Below are positions 1 to 5,111 of a stretch of 7,744 nucleotides of DNA, in pieces. The translations under genes and the position numbers were made by a program. Position 1 is the first letter of the stretch. Each line of letters begins with the position of its first letter. The DNA comes from JADLDV01 sp964546355 (GTDB lineage: Bacteria > Patescibacteriota > Minisyncoccia > Phycocordibacterales > UBA9973), in NCBI GenBank assembly GCA_964546355.1, contig CAZJJM010000028.1, positions 1 through 7,744 on the forward strand, in the 5' to 3' direction. The notes beneath the pieces are model-generated. The model saw only the letters and a program-made list of their open reading frames with translations. It ran no database searches and was not told where the DNA came from.

Positions 1-19
1 GTAATTACATTTATATACT

Positions 20-718
20 ATGTCAAAATACACAGAAGTAGATGCTGGAGTAATCGCTCTGTTTTATGCAGGTGCACACTACGGCTACAGCAAAACACGT
101 CGTCACCCATCAGTGGCTTCGTACATTTTCGGAACTAAAAACAAAACCGATCTTATCAACCTCGAAAAAACTCAAGTACTCCTCGAACAAGCAAAAGCAT
201 TTGTTGCAGAACTCGGACGCACAGGAAAGACAGTACTCTTTGTCGGCGCAAAAGCTGAAGCAAAAAGTATTATCCAAAACAAAGGAGCTGAGCTCGATAT
301 GCCTTGGGTAACAGAACGATGGATTGGTGGTGCCCTCACAAACTTTTCAGAAATCAAAAAACGTGTTGCTCGTCTCGAAGACTTGAAAGACAAACGTGAA
401 AAAGGAGAACTTGATATGTATACAAAGAAGGAGCGTTTGCTTCTTGATCAAGAAATCGCAAAACTACAACGAAACTTCGGTGGACTTGTAAATCTTAAAA
501 AACTTCCAGATGCAATGATTGTTATCGACAGTAAACGTGAACATATCGCTGTAACTGAAGCGCAAAAAATGGGCGTACCAGTAATCGCACTCACCAATAC
601 TGATACAAACATTTCAACTATTGAATACCCTGTTGTTGCAAATGACGGTTCAATCTCAAGTATTTCATACTTCATAAATGAACTCGTTTCTGCATACAAA
701 GGCGCGCGAGCAAACTAA
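20..718 (+). CDS. rpsB: 30S ribosomal protein S2
   Basis: Small-subunit ribosomal protein S2, 232 aa, which binds the 30S head/body junction late in assembly and helps recruit S1 where S1 exists. Recognisable family blocks run in order: the N-terminal AGAHYGYSKTRRHP block (residues 17-30) and YIFG (35-38), the helix with LINLEKT (45-51), TVLFVGAK (71-78), the ERWIGGALTNF block (99-109), LPDAMIVIDSKREHIAVTEA (162-181), and the C-terminal YPVVANDGSISSI (203-215). The length is near the shorter end for bacterial S2, and no domain is missing. The usual Trp after TRR in the N-terminal block is absent here. The ATG at 20 lies after an AT-rich stretch with no Shine-Dalgarno sequence. tsf follows after 36 nt, the classic rpsB-tsf pairing. 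The operon promoter probably lies upstream of the window. Confidence 0.97.
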   Translation: MSKYTEVDAGVIALFYAGAHYGYSKTRRHPSVASYIFGTKNKTDLINLEKTQVLLEQAKAFVAELGRTGKTVLFVGAKAEAKSIIQNKGAELDMPWVTERWIGGALTNFSEIKKRVARLEDLKDKREKGELDMYTKKERLLLDQEIAKLQRNFGGLVNLKKLPDAMIVIDSKREHIAVTEAQKMGVPVIALTNTDTNISTIEYPVVANDGSISSISYFINELVSAYKGARAN

Positions 719-754
719 TCTTTATTTAATTTATAATTTTGTACATTGATATAT

Positions 755-1528
755 ATGCAAATCACCACAGAACAAGTAAAACAACTTCGTGACGAAACTG
801 GAATTTCAGTTATGCAATGCCGTAAGGCGCTTGAAGAAGCAGCTGGCGACATGGAAAAAGCACGACTTATTCTCAAAAAGAAAAGTACTGACATGGCTGC
901 AAAAAAAGCAGACCGTGAAGCACATGATGGTATTATTGTGATCAAACAAACAGACACAAGTGCTGTAGTTACATTACTCAACTGCGAAACTGATTTCGTG
1001 GCAAAAAATGAAGATTTTGTTGCTCTTGCAAACACGCTTACAGAAAAAGCAACAACAGAAAGTATCGAGACAGCACTTGCTGCTGCTCCTGATATGATCA
1101 ACACAGTTATCCAAAAAATTGGTGAAAACATTCTTTTGCAATCAATTGAAAAGATAGAGGCACCAGTTATTGGAACATATATTCACAATCCAAAACTTGC
1201 AGTTGTAATCGGACTTTCAGCAGGTACTCCTGCGCTCGCACGAGATATCGCAATGCATGCTGCTGCAATGAAACCAGAATTTGTTCGAATTGAAGATATT
1301 GATGAAGAAACTCGTGCAAAATTCAAGGCACTCTTTGAAGAAGAGGTAGCGCAAATTGATAAACCAGCAGACATCAAAGCAAAAATGCTCGAAGGAAAAG
1401 TAAGTACATATTTCAAAGAACGTGCACTTCTCGAACAGCCATTTGTAAAAAATCCAGACAAGACAGTGAGTGCTCTTCTCAAAGAACATGTTGCAGATAT
1501 TACCGTGTACAAAATGTTCACTATTTAA
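755..1528 (+). CDS. tsf: Elongation factor Ts (EF-Ts)
   Basis: Guanine-nucleotide exchange factor that regenerates EF-Tu-GTP from EF-Tu-GDP in the cytoplasm, 257 aa. The N-terminal UBA-like domain (about residues 5-40) carries LRDETGISVMQCRKALEEA, the form of the family signature LRxxTGxxxxxCKxAL. The catalytic core motif CETDFVAKNEDF (77-88) includes the TDFV residues that contact EF-Tu. A second core half has HAAAMKPEFV (168-177), and a conserved C-terminal LLEQPFVKNPDKTV (225-238) follows. The protein is shorter than the E. coli form (283 aa) but complete. A TTG at 746 is in frame, but the ATG at 755 gives the canonical MxITTEQVKQLR start. There is no Shine-Dalgarno sequence. A TATAAT at 732-737 would put a start site near 744 and an 11-nt leader, but no -35 box is visible, so readthrough from rpsB remains likely. 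Confidence 0.97.
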   Translation: MQITTEQVKQLRDETGISVMQCRKALEEAAGDMEKARLILKKKSTDMAAKKADREAHDGIIVIKQTDTSAVVTLLNCETDFVAKNEDFVALANTLTEKATTESIETALAAAPDMINTVIQKIGENILLQSIEKIEAPVIGTYIHNPKLAVVIGLSAGTPALARDIAMHAAAMKPEFVRIEDIDEETRAKFKALFEEEVAQIDKPADIKAKMLEGKVSTYFKERALLEQPFVKNPDKTVSALLKEHVADITVYKMFTI

Positions 1529-1549
1529 TCATCGACAATACACACTATT

Positions 1550-1957
1550 ATGATATTCCTCTTTAGTATATTTTGTATAGCACTCTGTATAGCAATGTGG
1601 ATGATTGGAAACCGCATTATACAGATTAGACGTGGATATATTGATCCTCAAGGACTATCCGATATGCATCAGGTGATTATCCAGGAAAAAGTTGCAAAAA
1701 TAGAAAAAGTTGTGATACAATCGGTAAAGCGATTCTTTCATTACATAGCAGTAACATTAATGAAGGGATGGGTCATCATAGTTCATATTATTGAAAAGAC
1801 CGCACGTGAAAAGTTTCCTCGTTTACACAGTACTATTCAAGAAAAAAACGTGAAAGTATTGGAAAAGAAGCAAGCATTAATAAATACCGCAAAAGAATAC
1901 AGAAACAAAATGCGAATGTTTAGAAAAAAGCTTCGCGAAGAAGATGGATTAAACTAA
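1550..1957 (+). CDS. Small membrane-anchored basic coiled-coil protein, unknown function
   Basis: I do not recognise this 135-aa protein. It opens with a hydrophobic segment (residues 1-19, MIFLFSIFCIALCIAMWMIG) that should be an N-terminal membrane anchor or uncleaved signal. A short RRG-YIDPQG turn follows, then a long amphipathic, Lys/Arg-rich helical region (about 38-130). A second hydrophobic patch near residues 64-81 could be re-entrant or a second membrane segment. The C-terminal 50 residues are highly basic and look like coiled coil (EKKQALINTAKEYRNKMRMF). It starts 21 nt after tsf on the same strand and ends 30 nt before tRNA-Thr, so it is probably cotranscribed with both. No Shine-Dalgarno sequence is present; a weak GACAAT (1534-1539) lies before the ATG. 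It could be a lineage-specific envelope or ribosome-tethering protein, but nothing in the sequence decides this. Confidence 0.75.
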   Translation: MIFLFSIFCIALCIAMWMIGNRIIQIRRGYIDPQGLSDMHQVIIQEKVAKIEKVVIQSVKRFFHYIAVTLMKGWVIIVHIIEKTAREKFPRLHSTIQEKNVKVLEKKQALINTAKEYRNKMRMFRKKLREEDGLN

Positions 1958-1983
1958 TCCACTGCCCCACACAGTCTTGTGGG
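1945..1983 (+). other. Two tandem hairpins between the coiled-coil gene and tRNA-Thr
   Basis: Two short perfect stems sit back to back. The first is TGGATTA/TAATCCA (1945-1951 with 1955-1961, 3-nt loop), which contains the stop codon of the upstream gene. The second is CCCACA/TGTGGG (1966-1971 with 1978-1983, 6-nt loop), which ends 4 nt before the tRNA 5' end. Neither is followed by a T-run, so they are not intrinsic terminators. They may protect the mRNA 3' end or guide processing of the tRNA from a joint transcript (inference). Confidence 0.45.
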
Positions 1984-1987
1984 ATGT

Positions 1988-2060
1988 GCCAGCATAGCTC
2001 AGTTGGTAGAGCAACTGTTTTGTAAACAGTAGGTCGTGGGTTCGAATCCCTCTGCTGGCT
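1988..2060 (+). tRNA. tRNA-Thr (anticodon UGU)
   Basis: The cloverleaf can be drawn by eye and is 73 nt without CCA. The acceptor stem is GCCAGCA/TGCTGGC (1988-1994 with 2053-2059). The D stem is GCTC/GAGC with loop AGTTGGTA, and the anticodon stem is ACTGT/ACAGT with loop TTTGTAA. The anticodon TGT at 2021-2023 reads ACA (Thr). The T loop TTCGAAT is at 2041-2047. The T stem GTGGG/CCCTC has one U-U mismatch (2037 with 2051). The discriminator is T2060 and the next bases are CCG, so CCA must be added enzymatically. No separate promoter is obvious; it is probably processed from the rpsB-tsf transcript and ended by the hairpin at 2069-2110. Confidence 0.96.
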
Positions 2061-2131
2061 CCGGATAAAAAAATAAAAACAGTATACGAAAGTATACTGT
2101 TTTTATTTTTGAGCCAGCAGAGGGATTCGAA
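2041..2131. repeat. Inverted copy of the tRNA-Thr 3' end flanking the terminator hairpin
   Basis: The stretch 2041-2061 (tRNA T loop, 3' T stem, 3' acceptor strand, discriminator and one following base) recurs as a perfect 21-nt reverse complement at 2111-2131, directly after the terminator. With the 19-bp hairpin between them, the whole forms a quasi-palindrome of 40 paired bases per side, interrupted only by a 7-nt bulge (2062-2068) on the left. Similarity stops sharply after TTCGAA at 2131, so only the tRNA 3' end is copied. Confidence 0.9.
2069..2110 (+). terminator. Strong hairpin terminator after tRNA-Thr, GAAA tetraloop
   Basis: A perfect 19-bp stem (2069-2087 with 2092-2110) is closed by a GAAA (GNRA) tetraloop at 2088-2091. 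The stem core is CAGTATAC/GTATACTG. The outer part is an A-tract paired with TTTTTATTTTT, which also serves as the U-tail. The symmetry means it can act on both strands. It ends the tRNA-containing transcript 8 nt past the tRNA. Confidence 0.9.
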
Positions 2132-2168
2132 AACAGCAAGCGGTACACAAGATGAGCGAAGCGAATAC

Positions 2169-2363
2169 TTGTCGCTGAGGTGGGGTCGCGAGTACTTAGT
2201 ATAATTCGAGCAGTGCGGAGAATTTTACTTAGTAACTTGTGACCGATCCCTGTGTGTTTGTCGCGACGACAAGTGAATTATCTGTGACCGAATCCCTCTA
2301 CTGGATTCCACTCCGAGCAGTGCACAGGAAAATATTTAGTAACTTGTGACAGAATCCTGTATC
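2169..2363. repeat. Degenerate repeat field with a tRNA-3'-end-like copy
   Basis: This stretch has no gene and contains a roughly 50-bp direct repeat at 2207-2256 and 2314-2363 (offset 107). Both copies share CGAGCAGTGC, then a divergent 12-nt spacer, then an identical TTAGTAACTTGTGAC, then a related CGATCCCTGT / AGAATCCTGT end. Both are preceded by TTGTCGC (2169-2175 and 2258-2264); the second lies in a TTGTCG/CGACAA hairpin (2258-2272). Between the two copies, 2284-2308 reads GTGACCGAATCCCTCTACTGG and on to ATTCC, a degenerate direct copy of the tRNA-Thr T arm and acceptor 3' end. The motif GTGAC-CGAATCCCT occurs three times in variant forms (2239, 2284 and 2346). No ORF, integrase or transposase is present. 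Confidence 0.8.
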
Positions 2364-2384
2364 ATTATTCAAATCACAAAATAA

Positions 2385-2424
2385 AATCCCTCTATTCATT
2401 TTATTGAACAGAGGGATTATTTTT
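2385..2424 (-). terminator. Terminator of the HDO-like gene, bidirectional hairpin
   Basis: The 9-bp stem AATCCCTCT/AGAGGGATT (2385-2393 with 2410-2418) has a further TTCA/TGAA pairing in its loop. Read on the minus strand, it begins just past the TAA of the minus-strand gene and is followed by TTATTTT. On the plus strand it is followed by ATTTTT. It can therefore serve both directions. The left stem arm is identical to tRNA-Thr positions 2045-2053. Confidence 0.8.
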
Positions 2425-3112
2425 AAACTTTTAATTTTTCAAAAATTTCATCAAGAAAACTTTTCCACAAAGATGCATATTCATCAGTAATTCTGTTTAT
2501 CTCTTTTTCAGCAAAAAGATTTTTAAGTATTTGCAAATACTCTTCTGCTTCTTCAGCGTGATTTTTTTCGAGTTGCTCATGCAATACCGAGTGTCTTAAT
2601 TTTTCTATCGGGGCTCCTGCTGCGAGAAATATTTTCTTTTGTGTAAGAAATAATTGAGGTGCAATTTTTTCTACCACATACATCATGCATATACCCGAAA
2701 GAGGTGAGGAGAACGATTGAGTAATTGCATCTCTCAAAGCAACGTTTGTTTTCATTTTAATGACACGTTTACGTAAATCATCATCAGTTAGAGAAGTTGT
2801 TGCATACACTTGTTCCGCAAATAAATTGTGGTGCATTAATCCGTGTGAATCTCTTCCTAAGCCCATTTCATCAACAATAGCTAATGCGTGAGATTTAAAA
2901 ATGTCTTCCCATTGTTTTTGTGTTTCAAGAGTTCCATTCTGAACTTCATAAAGAATCTTTTCTGAAATAGTATTCAGAAGTTTATTCAACCCAAGAGTAA
3001 ATGGTGCTTGGATAATCCACCAGTATAAACAATACCATTCAAGTTTTTTTATTTCTATAGGAGCTTCTCCTAAGATAAAAAATTTGCTTGATAAAATTTT
3101 CTTTGTTTCCAT
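2423..3112 (-). CDS. Heme-oxygenase-fold (TenA/CADD/HDO-like) putative metalloenzyme
   Basis: An all-helical 229-aa protein with the residue pattern of the heme-oxygenase-like diiron oxidase/TenA superfamily. Seen directly: an early acidic site DEMGLGRDSH (81-90) followed by HH (94-95) before LF; a helix with MYVVEKIAP (144-152, Glu148) matching the family's Y-x-x-E-x-x-x-P helix; and H178-x3-E182-x2-H185 continuing as HAEEAEEYL. The last corresponds in spacing to the H-x3-D-x2-H iron-binding motif of CADD-type enzymes. Candidate metal ligands are Glu82, His94 or His95, Glu148, His178, Glu182 and His185. Known members cleave or oxidise small metabolites or a self-derived side chain (p-aminobenzoate synthesis in CADD); the substrate here is unknown. 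There is no signal peptide, so it is cytoplasmic. It is a single-gene unit with its own promoter and terminator. A plain TenA-like helical bundle without catalysis is the alternative. Confidence 0.6.
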   Translation of the reverse strand: METKKILSSKFFILGEAPIEIKKLEWYCLYWWIIQAPFTLGLNKLLNTISEKILYEVQNGTLETQKQWEDIFKSHALAIVDEMGLGRDSHGLMHHNLFAEQVYATTSLTDDDLRKRVIKMKTNVALRDAITQSFSSPLSGICMMYVVEKIAPQLFLTQKKIFLAAGAPIEKLRHSVLHEQLEKNHAEEAEEYLQILKNLFAEKEINRITDEYASLWKSFLDEIFEKLKV

Positions 3113-3147
3113 TGTCTGATTTTTTATTAATGAATTTTTCTAAATTT

Positions 3148-3177
3148 ACAATAACATATATTTTTACTAATTGTCAA
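3148..3177 (-). promoter_or_regulatory. Promoter for the HDO-like gene
   Basis: On the minus strand a perfect -35 TTGACA (3177-3172) is followed by an 18-nt spacer and a -10-like TATTGT (3153-3148, four of six consensus bases). The start site would fall near 3141, giving a 29-nt leader before the ATG at 3112. The leader has no Shine-Dalgarno sequence. Confidence 0.55.
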
Positions 3178-3278
3178 ATTATCTACTTTTTCACAAAGAT
3201 ATAGATTTTATTTTTCTATTATAGAAAAATATGTTATTTACCCTTTCCCTATAAGCCTAAAGTTTTCCCCTTTTTATA

Positions 3279-3307
3279 TTGACCGACACTTCCCTTCGCG
3301 CTACAAT
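3279..3307 (+). promoter_or_regulatory. Near-consensus sigma-70 type promoter of an orphan transcription unit
   Basis: TTGACC (3279-3284) and TACAAT (3302-3307) are separated by exactly 17 nt. Each box matches five of six consensus bases. The predicted start is near 3314. This is the best -35/-10 pair in the window, yet no protein gene of normal size follows before the terminator at 3533-3563. Confidence 0.65.
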
Positions 3308-3313
3308 ATAAGT

Positions 3314-3563
3314 GTAAGGAAATGATCTTTGGAAATATAGATGGCAATAATTTGCAGACATACAGTTTTGAATTACTATTAAAAAATTCTATACAACTGT
3401 CTTGTCACACCAAGCAAATCAACTAACATCTTATTCACTTCCATAACTTATACTCATTCTTCTTACTCGCTCTTTCCCTCTCGTCCTTCGACAACATCAA
3501 ATACATTGCTCTTCCTTTTTACAACTTCATATAAAAACCATCCCTCTAGGATGGTTTTTTTTT
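3314..3563 (+). ncRNA. Candidate small RNA of about 250 nt (promoter to terminator)
   Basis: The unit is inferred from a near-consensus promoter and an intrinsic terminator with no normal gene between them. The 5' part contains a hairpin made of ACAGTT/AACTGT (3362-3367 with 3395-3400) enclosing GAATT/AATTC (3370-3374 with 3385-3389). The next 130 nt (3401-3530) are pyrimidine-rich and almost free of G (six in 130), so they should be single-stranded; they include CTTTCCCTCTC (3471-3481). A 34-codon ORF (ATG 3322 to TAA 3426) lies at the very 5' end. AAGGA precedes its ATG by 1 nt, too close for a normal ribosome binding site, and the peptide (starts MIFGNIDGNN) has no recognisable features. 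I see none of the hallmarks of tmRNA, RNase P RNA or SRP RNA. A leader peptide mRNA or a decayed gene are alternatives. Confidence 0.4.
3533..3563 (+). terminator. Intrinsic terminator of the orphan unit
   Basis: The stem CCATCC/GGATGG (3538-3543 with 3549-3554) has a 5-nt loop CTCTA. Five A-T pairs extend it, and it runs into a nine-base T tract (3555-3563). This is a textbook rho-independent terminator on the + strand. The minus strand has only TTTTTAT after the stem, a weaker signal. Confidence 0.88.
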
Positions 3564-3695
3564 GTGTTTTTTATTACGTCAAATGAGGAGTGAGTGAAAA
3601 AGTGTACACACTTTCATATCATCCGAACGCAGACGGAACAAAGATTTACTATTTTGGTATTCCCTATTTGCAAATCTTTATTTTTAAAAAAATTA

Positions 3696-4304
3696 TTATA
3701 CCAAGAAAAATCCAAACAAGATTGCAAAGAAATTTAATATCGCGTGACAAATAGAAATAAGAATTAAATTTGGTGCACGCATATACAACACAGAAAAAAA
3801 CAATCCTGCAATAAAAGATAATGGAAGTATTGCGACAGGATCTTTGAAGATAATATGAAGCACAGTGAAGAGTCCAGCATTCACGAGAATGATTGTCATG
3901 CGATCAGTAAAAACTTTTTTTAACATAGGCATCAAGAATCCTCGATACGCAACTTCTTGCAAAGCACTCACAGGAAAAAATGTTAGGAGGAACCACTTAC
4001 TCGTGAGCACCTGTGCATTGAGTGGTGTACCAATCAACACGGCATAATAGAGTAGTGAAAAAAATCCAAGCACAGTCGCACCTATGTATAAAAATAATTG
4101 CCTTCGTGTTGGCACTTGAATACCAAAATCTTTCAATCCCCACTTTTCACGAAAAACAATCACAATGATTGCACAGACAAGTACACCAAGAAGAGGAAAA
4201 CGAAACCCTATTGGAATGATACCAAAATACAGAAGAAGTACCGGTAATAAAAATATCAACAAGGTTTCAATAAATACTTTTTGACGAATCGTGGATGTAT
4301 CCAT
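3696..4304 (-). CDS. CPBP-family intramembrane protease-like protein (CAAX/Abi)
   Basis: A 202-aa polytopic membrane protein with the three CPBP (CAAX protease and bacteriocin-processing, Rce1-like) motifs in order. They are QEVAYR (116-121, the EExxxR motif), FTVLH (146-150, FxxxH) and HAILN (187-191, HxxxN). About six to seven hydrophobic segments are visible (roughly 10-30, 34-51, 70-92, 104-115, 137-152, 158-174 and 180-202). The family cleaves membrane-embedded peptides or acts as scaffolds in bacteria. Here the first Glu of motif 1 is Gln116, a substitution known among bacterial members whose effect on catalysis is uncertain. The gene starts 9 nt after the DUF3298 gene and is probably cotranscribed. 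AATAAT (4318-4313), overlapping that stop codon, could also give a 2-nt leader. The substrate is unknown. Confidence 0.85.
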   Translation of the reverse strand: MDTSTIRQKVFIETLLIFLLPVLLLYFGIIPIGFRFPLLGVLVCAIIVIVFREKWGLKDFGIQVPTRRQLFLYIGATVLGFFSLLYYAVLIGTPLNAQVLTSKWFLLTFFPVSALQEVAYRGFLMPMLKKVFTDRMTIILVNAGLFTVLHIIFKDPVAILPLSFIAGLFFSVLYMRAPNLILISICHAILNFFAILFGFFLV

Positions 4305-4313
4305 AAAATAAAA

Positions 4314-5045
4314 TTATTGTGTGTAGGTATTTTTAAACAATTCTTTATACTCTGAAAAAGGTATTTCTATTTCACTAATTCCAGCAGCAAATGGTGCAAC
4401 TTGATATGGATCAAATATAAATCCAACACTATCTTTTGTAAGATAAAATGAACTGTAATTTATTTGTGTCGGAGTTGTTCCGTCTTTTGCCCAATCATTA
4501 TCAAACATCTCTTCGAGTGTCAGCTTTAAAATATCTACTACATGCGGAGCAAGTGTCACGAGAGCAGTATCGACGTCAACAAACACATCTTCGAGGGTAA
4601 TAAGCCTATCTTGTAAATCAAACGTAAATGTTTTTACAACATGATTCCCATGTGCCCCGTAAGTATAATCAGAAAATGTATAAACAAATGTTATTGTTCT
4701 TAATCCAATATGTGTATCAAAACTTGCATTAAATGTATATGCTTCTTCTTCTGGTAATCTTTCAGAACCAACATCATCCATAAATGCTTGTGCTGATTCA
4801 TTTACACTATTAGCAATAATGGTATCAATAGCAACTATACCTGTTTTAGGATAAGAAAGAGTGATTTCAAAACCAGGGTATGTTTTTGAACTTGAGACTT
4901 TTTCAATATTTATATTTTCAAAAGATGCAGGATTAGAAAGTTCCTTTTGTTCATATTGTTTTTTACCTAAAAACAACCCACCAATTACGAGTAATGAAAA
5001 TAATACGAGAATTCCTATTGAGGTTTTTATACTTTGTTGTTGCAT
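4314..5045 (-). CDS. Membrane-anchored DUF3298/DUF4163-like extracytoplasmic protein
   Basis: 243 aa from the chosen start. An N-terminal hydrophobic helix (about residues 9-27, SIGILVLFSLLVIGGLFLG) followed by KK is a membrane anchor or signal, placing the rest outside the cytoplasm. The soluble part has an N-terminal half with YPKTGIVAIDTIIANSVN, a pattern typical of DUF4163. The C-terminal half has the DUF3298 hallmarks GAHGNHVVKTFTFDLQ, LITLEDVF, FYLTKDSVGFIFDPYQVAPFAAG and a final EIPFSEY. This is the module found in RsiV anti-sigma factors (which bind lysozyme) and the PdaC N-terminus; lysozyme binding here is only a possibility. Three in-frame ATGs exist (5054, 5051, 5045). TATTAT at 5060-5055 abuts the first two, so 5045 is preferred (predicted start near 5048). 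The CPBP gene follows 9 nt downstream. Confidence 0.8.
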   Translation of the reverse strand: MQQQSIKTSIGILVLFSLLVIGGLFLGKKQYEQKELSNPASFENINIEKVSSSKTYPGFEITLSYPKTGIVAIDTIIANSVNESAQAFMDDVGSERLPEEEAYTFNASFDTHIGLRTITFVYTFSDYTYGAHGNHVVKTFTFDLQDRLITLEDVFVDVDTALVTLAPHVVDILKLTLEEMFDNDWAKDGTTPTQINYSSFYLTKDSVGFIFDPYQVAPFAAGISEIEIPFSEYKELFKNTYTQ

Positions 5046-5111
5046 ATACATCATATAATACCACTAATTTTATATTCGCATACAAACTCAAGAAAATGCT
5101 ATAATTTTGCT
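5046..5111. promoter_or_regulatory. Divergent overlapping promoters, DUF3298 gene and PfkB kinase gene
   Basis: The 66-nt gap between the divergent genes carries a consensus TATAAT for the kinase (5100-5105, + strand), whose predicted start coincides with the A of the ATG at 5112. A possible -35 is TTCGCA (5075-5080, 19-nt spacer). On the minus strand TATTAT (5060-5055) would start near 5048, 3 nt before the ATG at 5045, with a possible TTGTAT -35. The two -35 areas overlap, so polymerase binding in the two directions may compete. Confidence 0.6.

Larger units (their letters stand above)
3113..3695. other. 583-nt stretch without a convincing protein gene
   Basis: It holds the promoter of the HDO-like gene (3148-3177), a separate + strand promoter (3279-3307), a candidate RNA (3314-3563) with its terminator, and two further inverted repeats. 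One is AAAGTGT/ACACTTT (3599-3605 with 3608-3614), a possible operator or small hairpin. The other is AAAGATTT/AAATCTTT (3640-3647 with 3672-3679) with a 24-nt loop. No good terminator is visible just past the stop of the CPBP gene; only the AT-rich TTTTTAAAAA area and the second repeat lie there. Confidence 0.6.

Noticed and set aside
746..754. TTG start three codons upstream of the EF-Ts ATG
   Set aside because: EF-Ts proteins start just before the ITxxxVKxLR block, which the ATG at 755 provides.
2111..2131. Second tRNA gene on the minus strand
   Set aside because: Only the 3' T loop and acceptor strand are present. No D arm, anticodon arm or 5' acceptor strand follows.
2111..2422. CRISPR array or integron attC array
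   Set aside because: The repeats occur only twice, at irregular distances, and are tRNA-like in part. There are no uniform spacers, no cas genes and no integron integrase or core sites.
3322..3426. 34-codon + strand ORF at the start of the orphan transcript
   Set aside because: It is short and without recognisable features, and AAGGA is only 1 nt from the ATG. It is noted under the candidate RNA but not called as a gene.
3435..3506. Minus-strand 23-codon ORF (starts MYLMLSKDER) with an AGGAAGAG purine stretch before its ATG
   Set aside because: The purine run is just the complement of the pyrimidine-rich tract of the candidate RNA. The ORF is very short, ends in TGA unlike all clear genes here, and has no recognisable sequence or promoter.
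3640..3679. AAAGATTT/AAATCTTT stem as the terminator of the CPBP operon
   Set aside because: The stem is AT-rich with a 24-nt loop, and on the minus strand it is followed by GTTCCG rather than a T tract, so it is weak evidence.
5034..5111. TTG-initiated N-terminal extension of the PfkB kinase
   Set aside because: The extra 26 residues are unlike kinase sequence and overlap both the divergent gene's start and the TATAAT box. The ATG at 5112 fits the family start.
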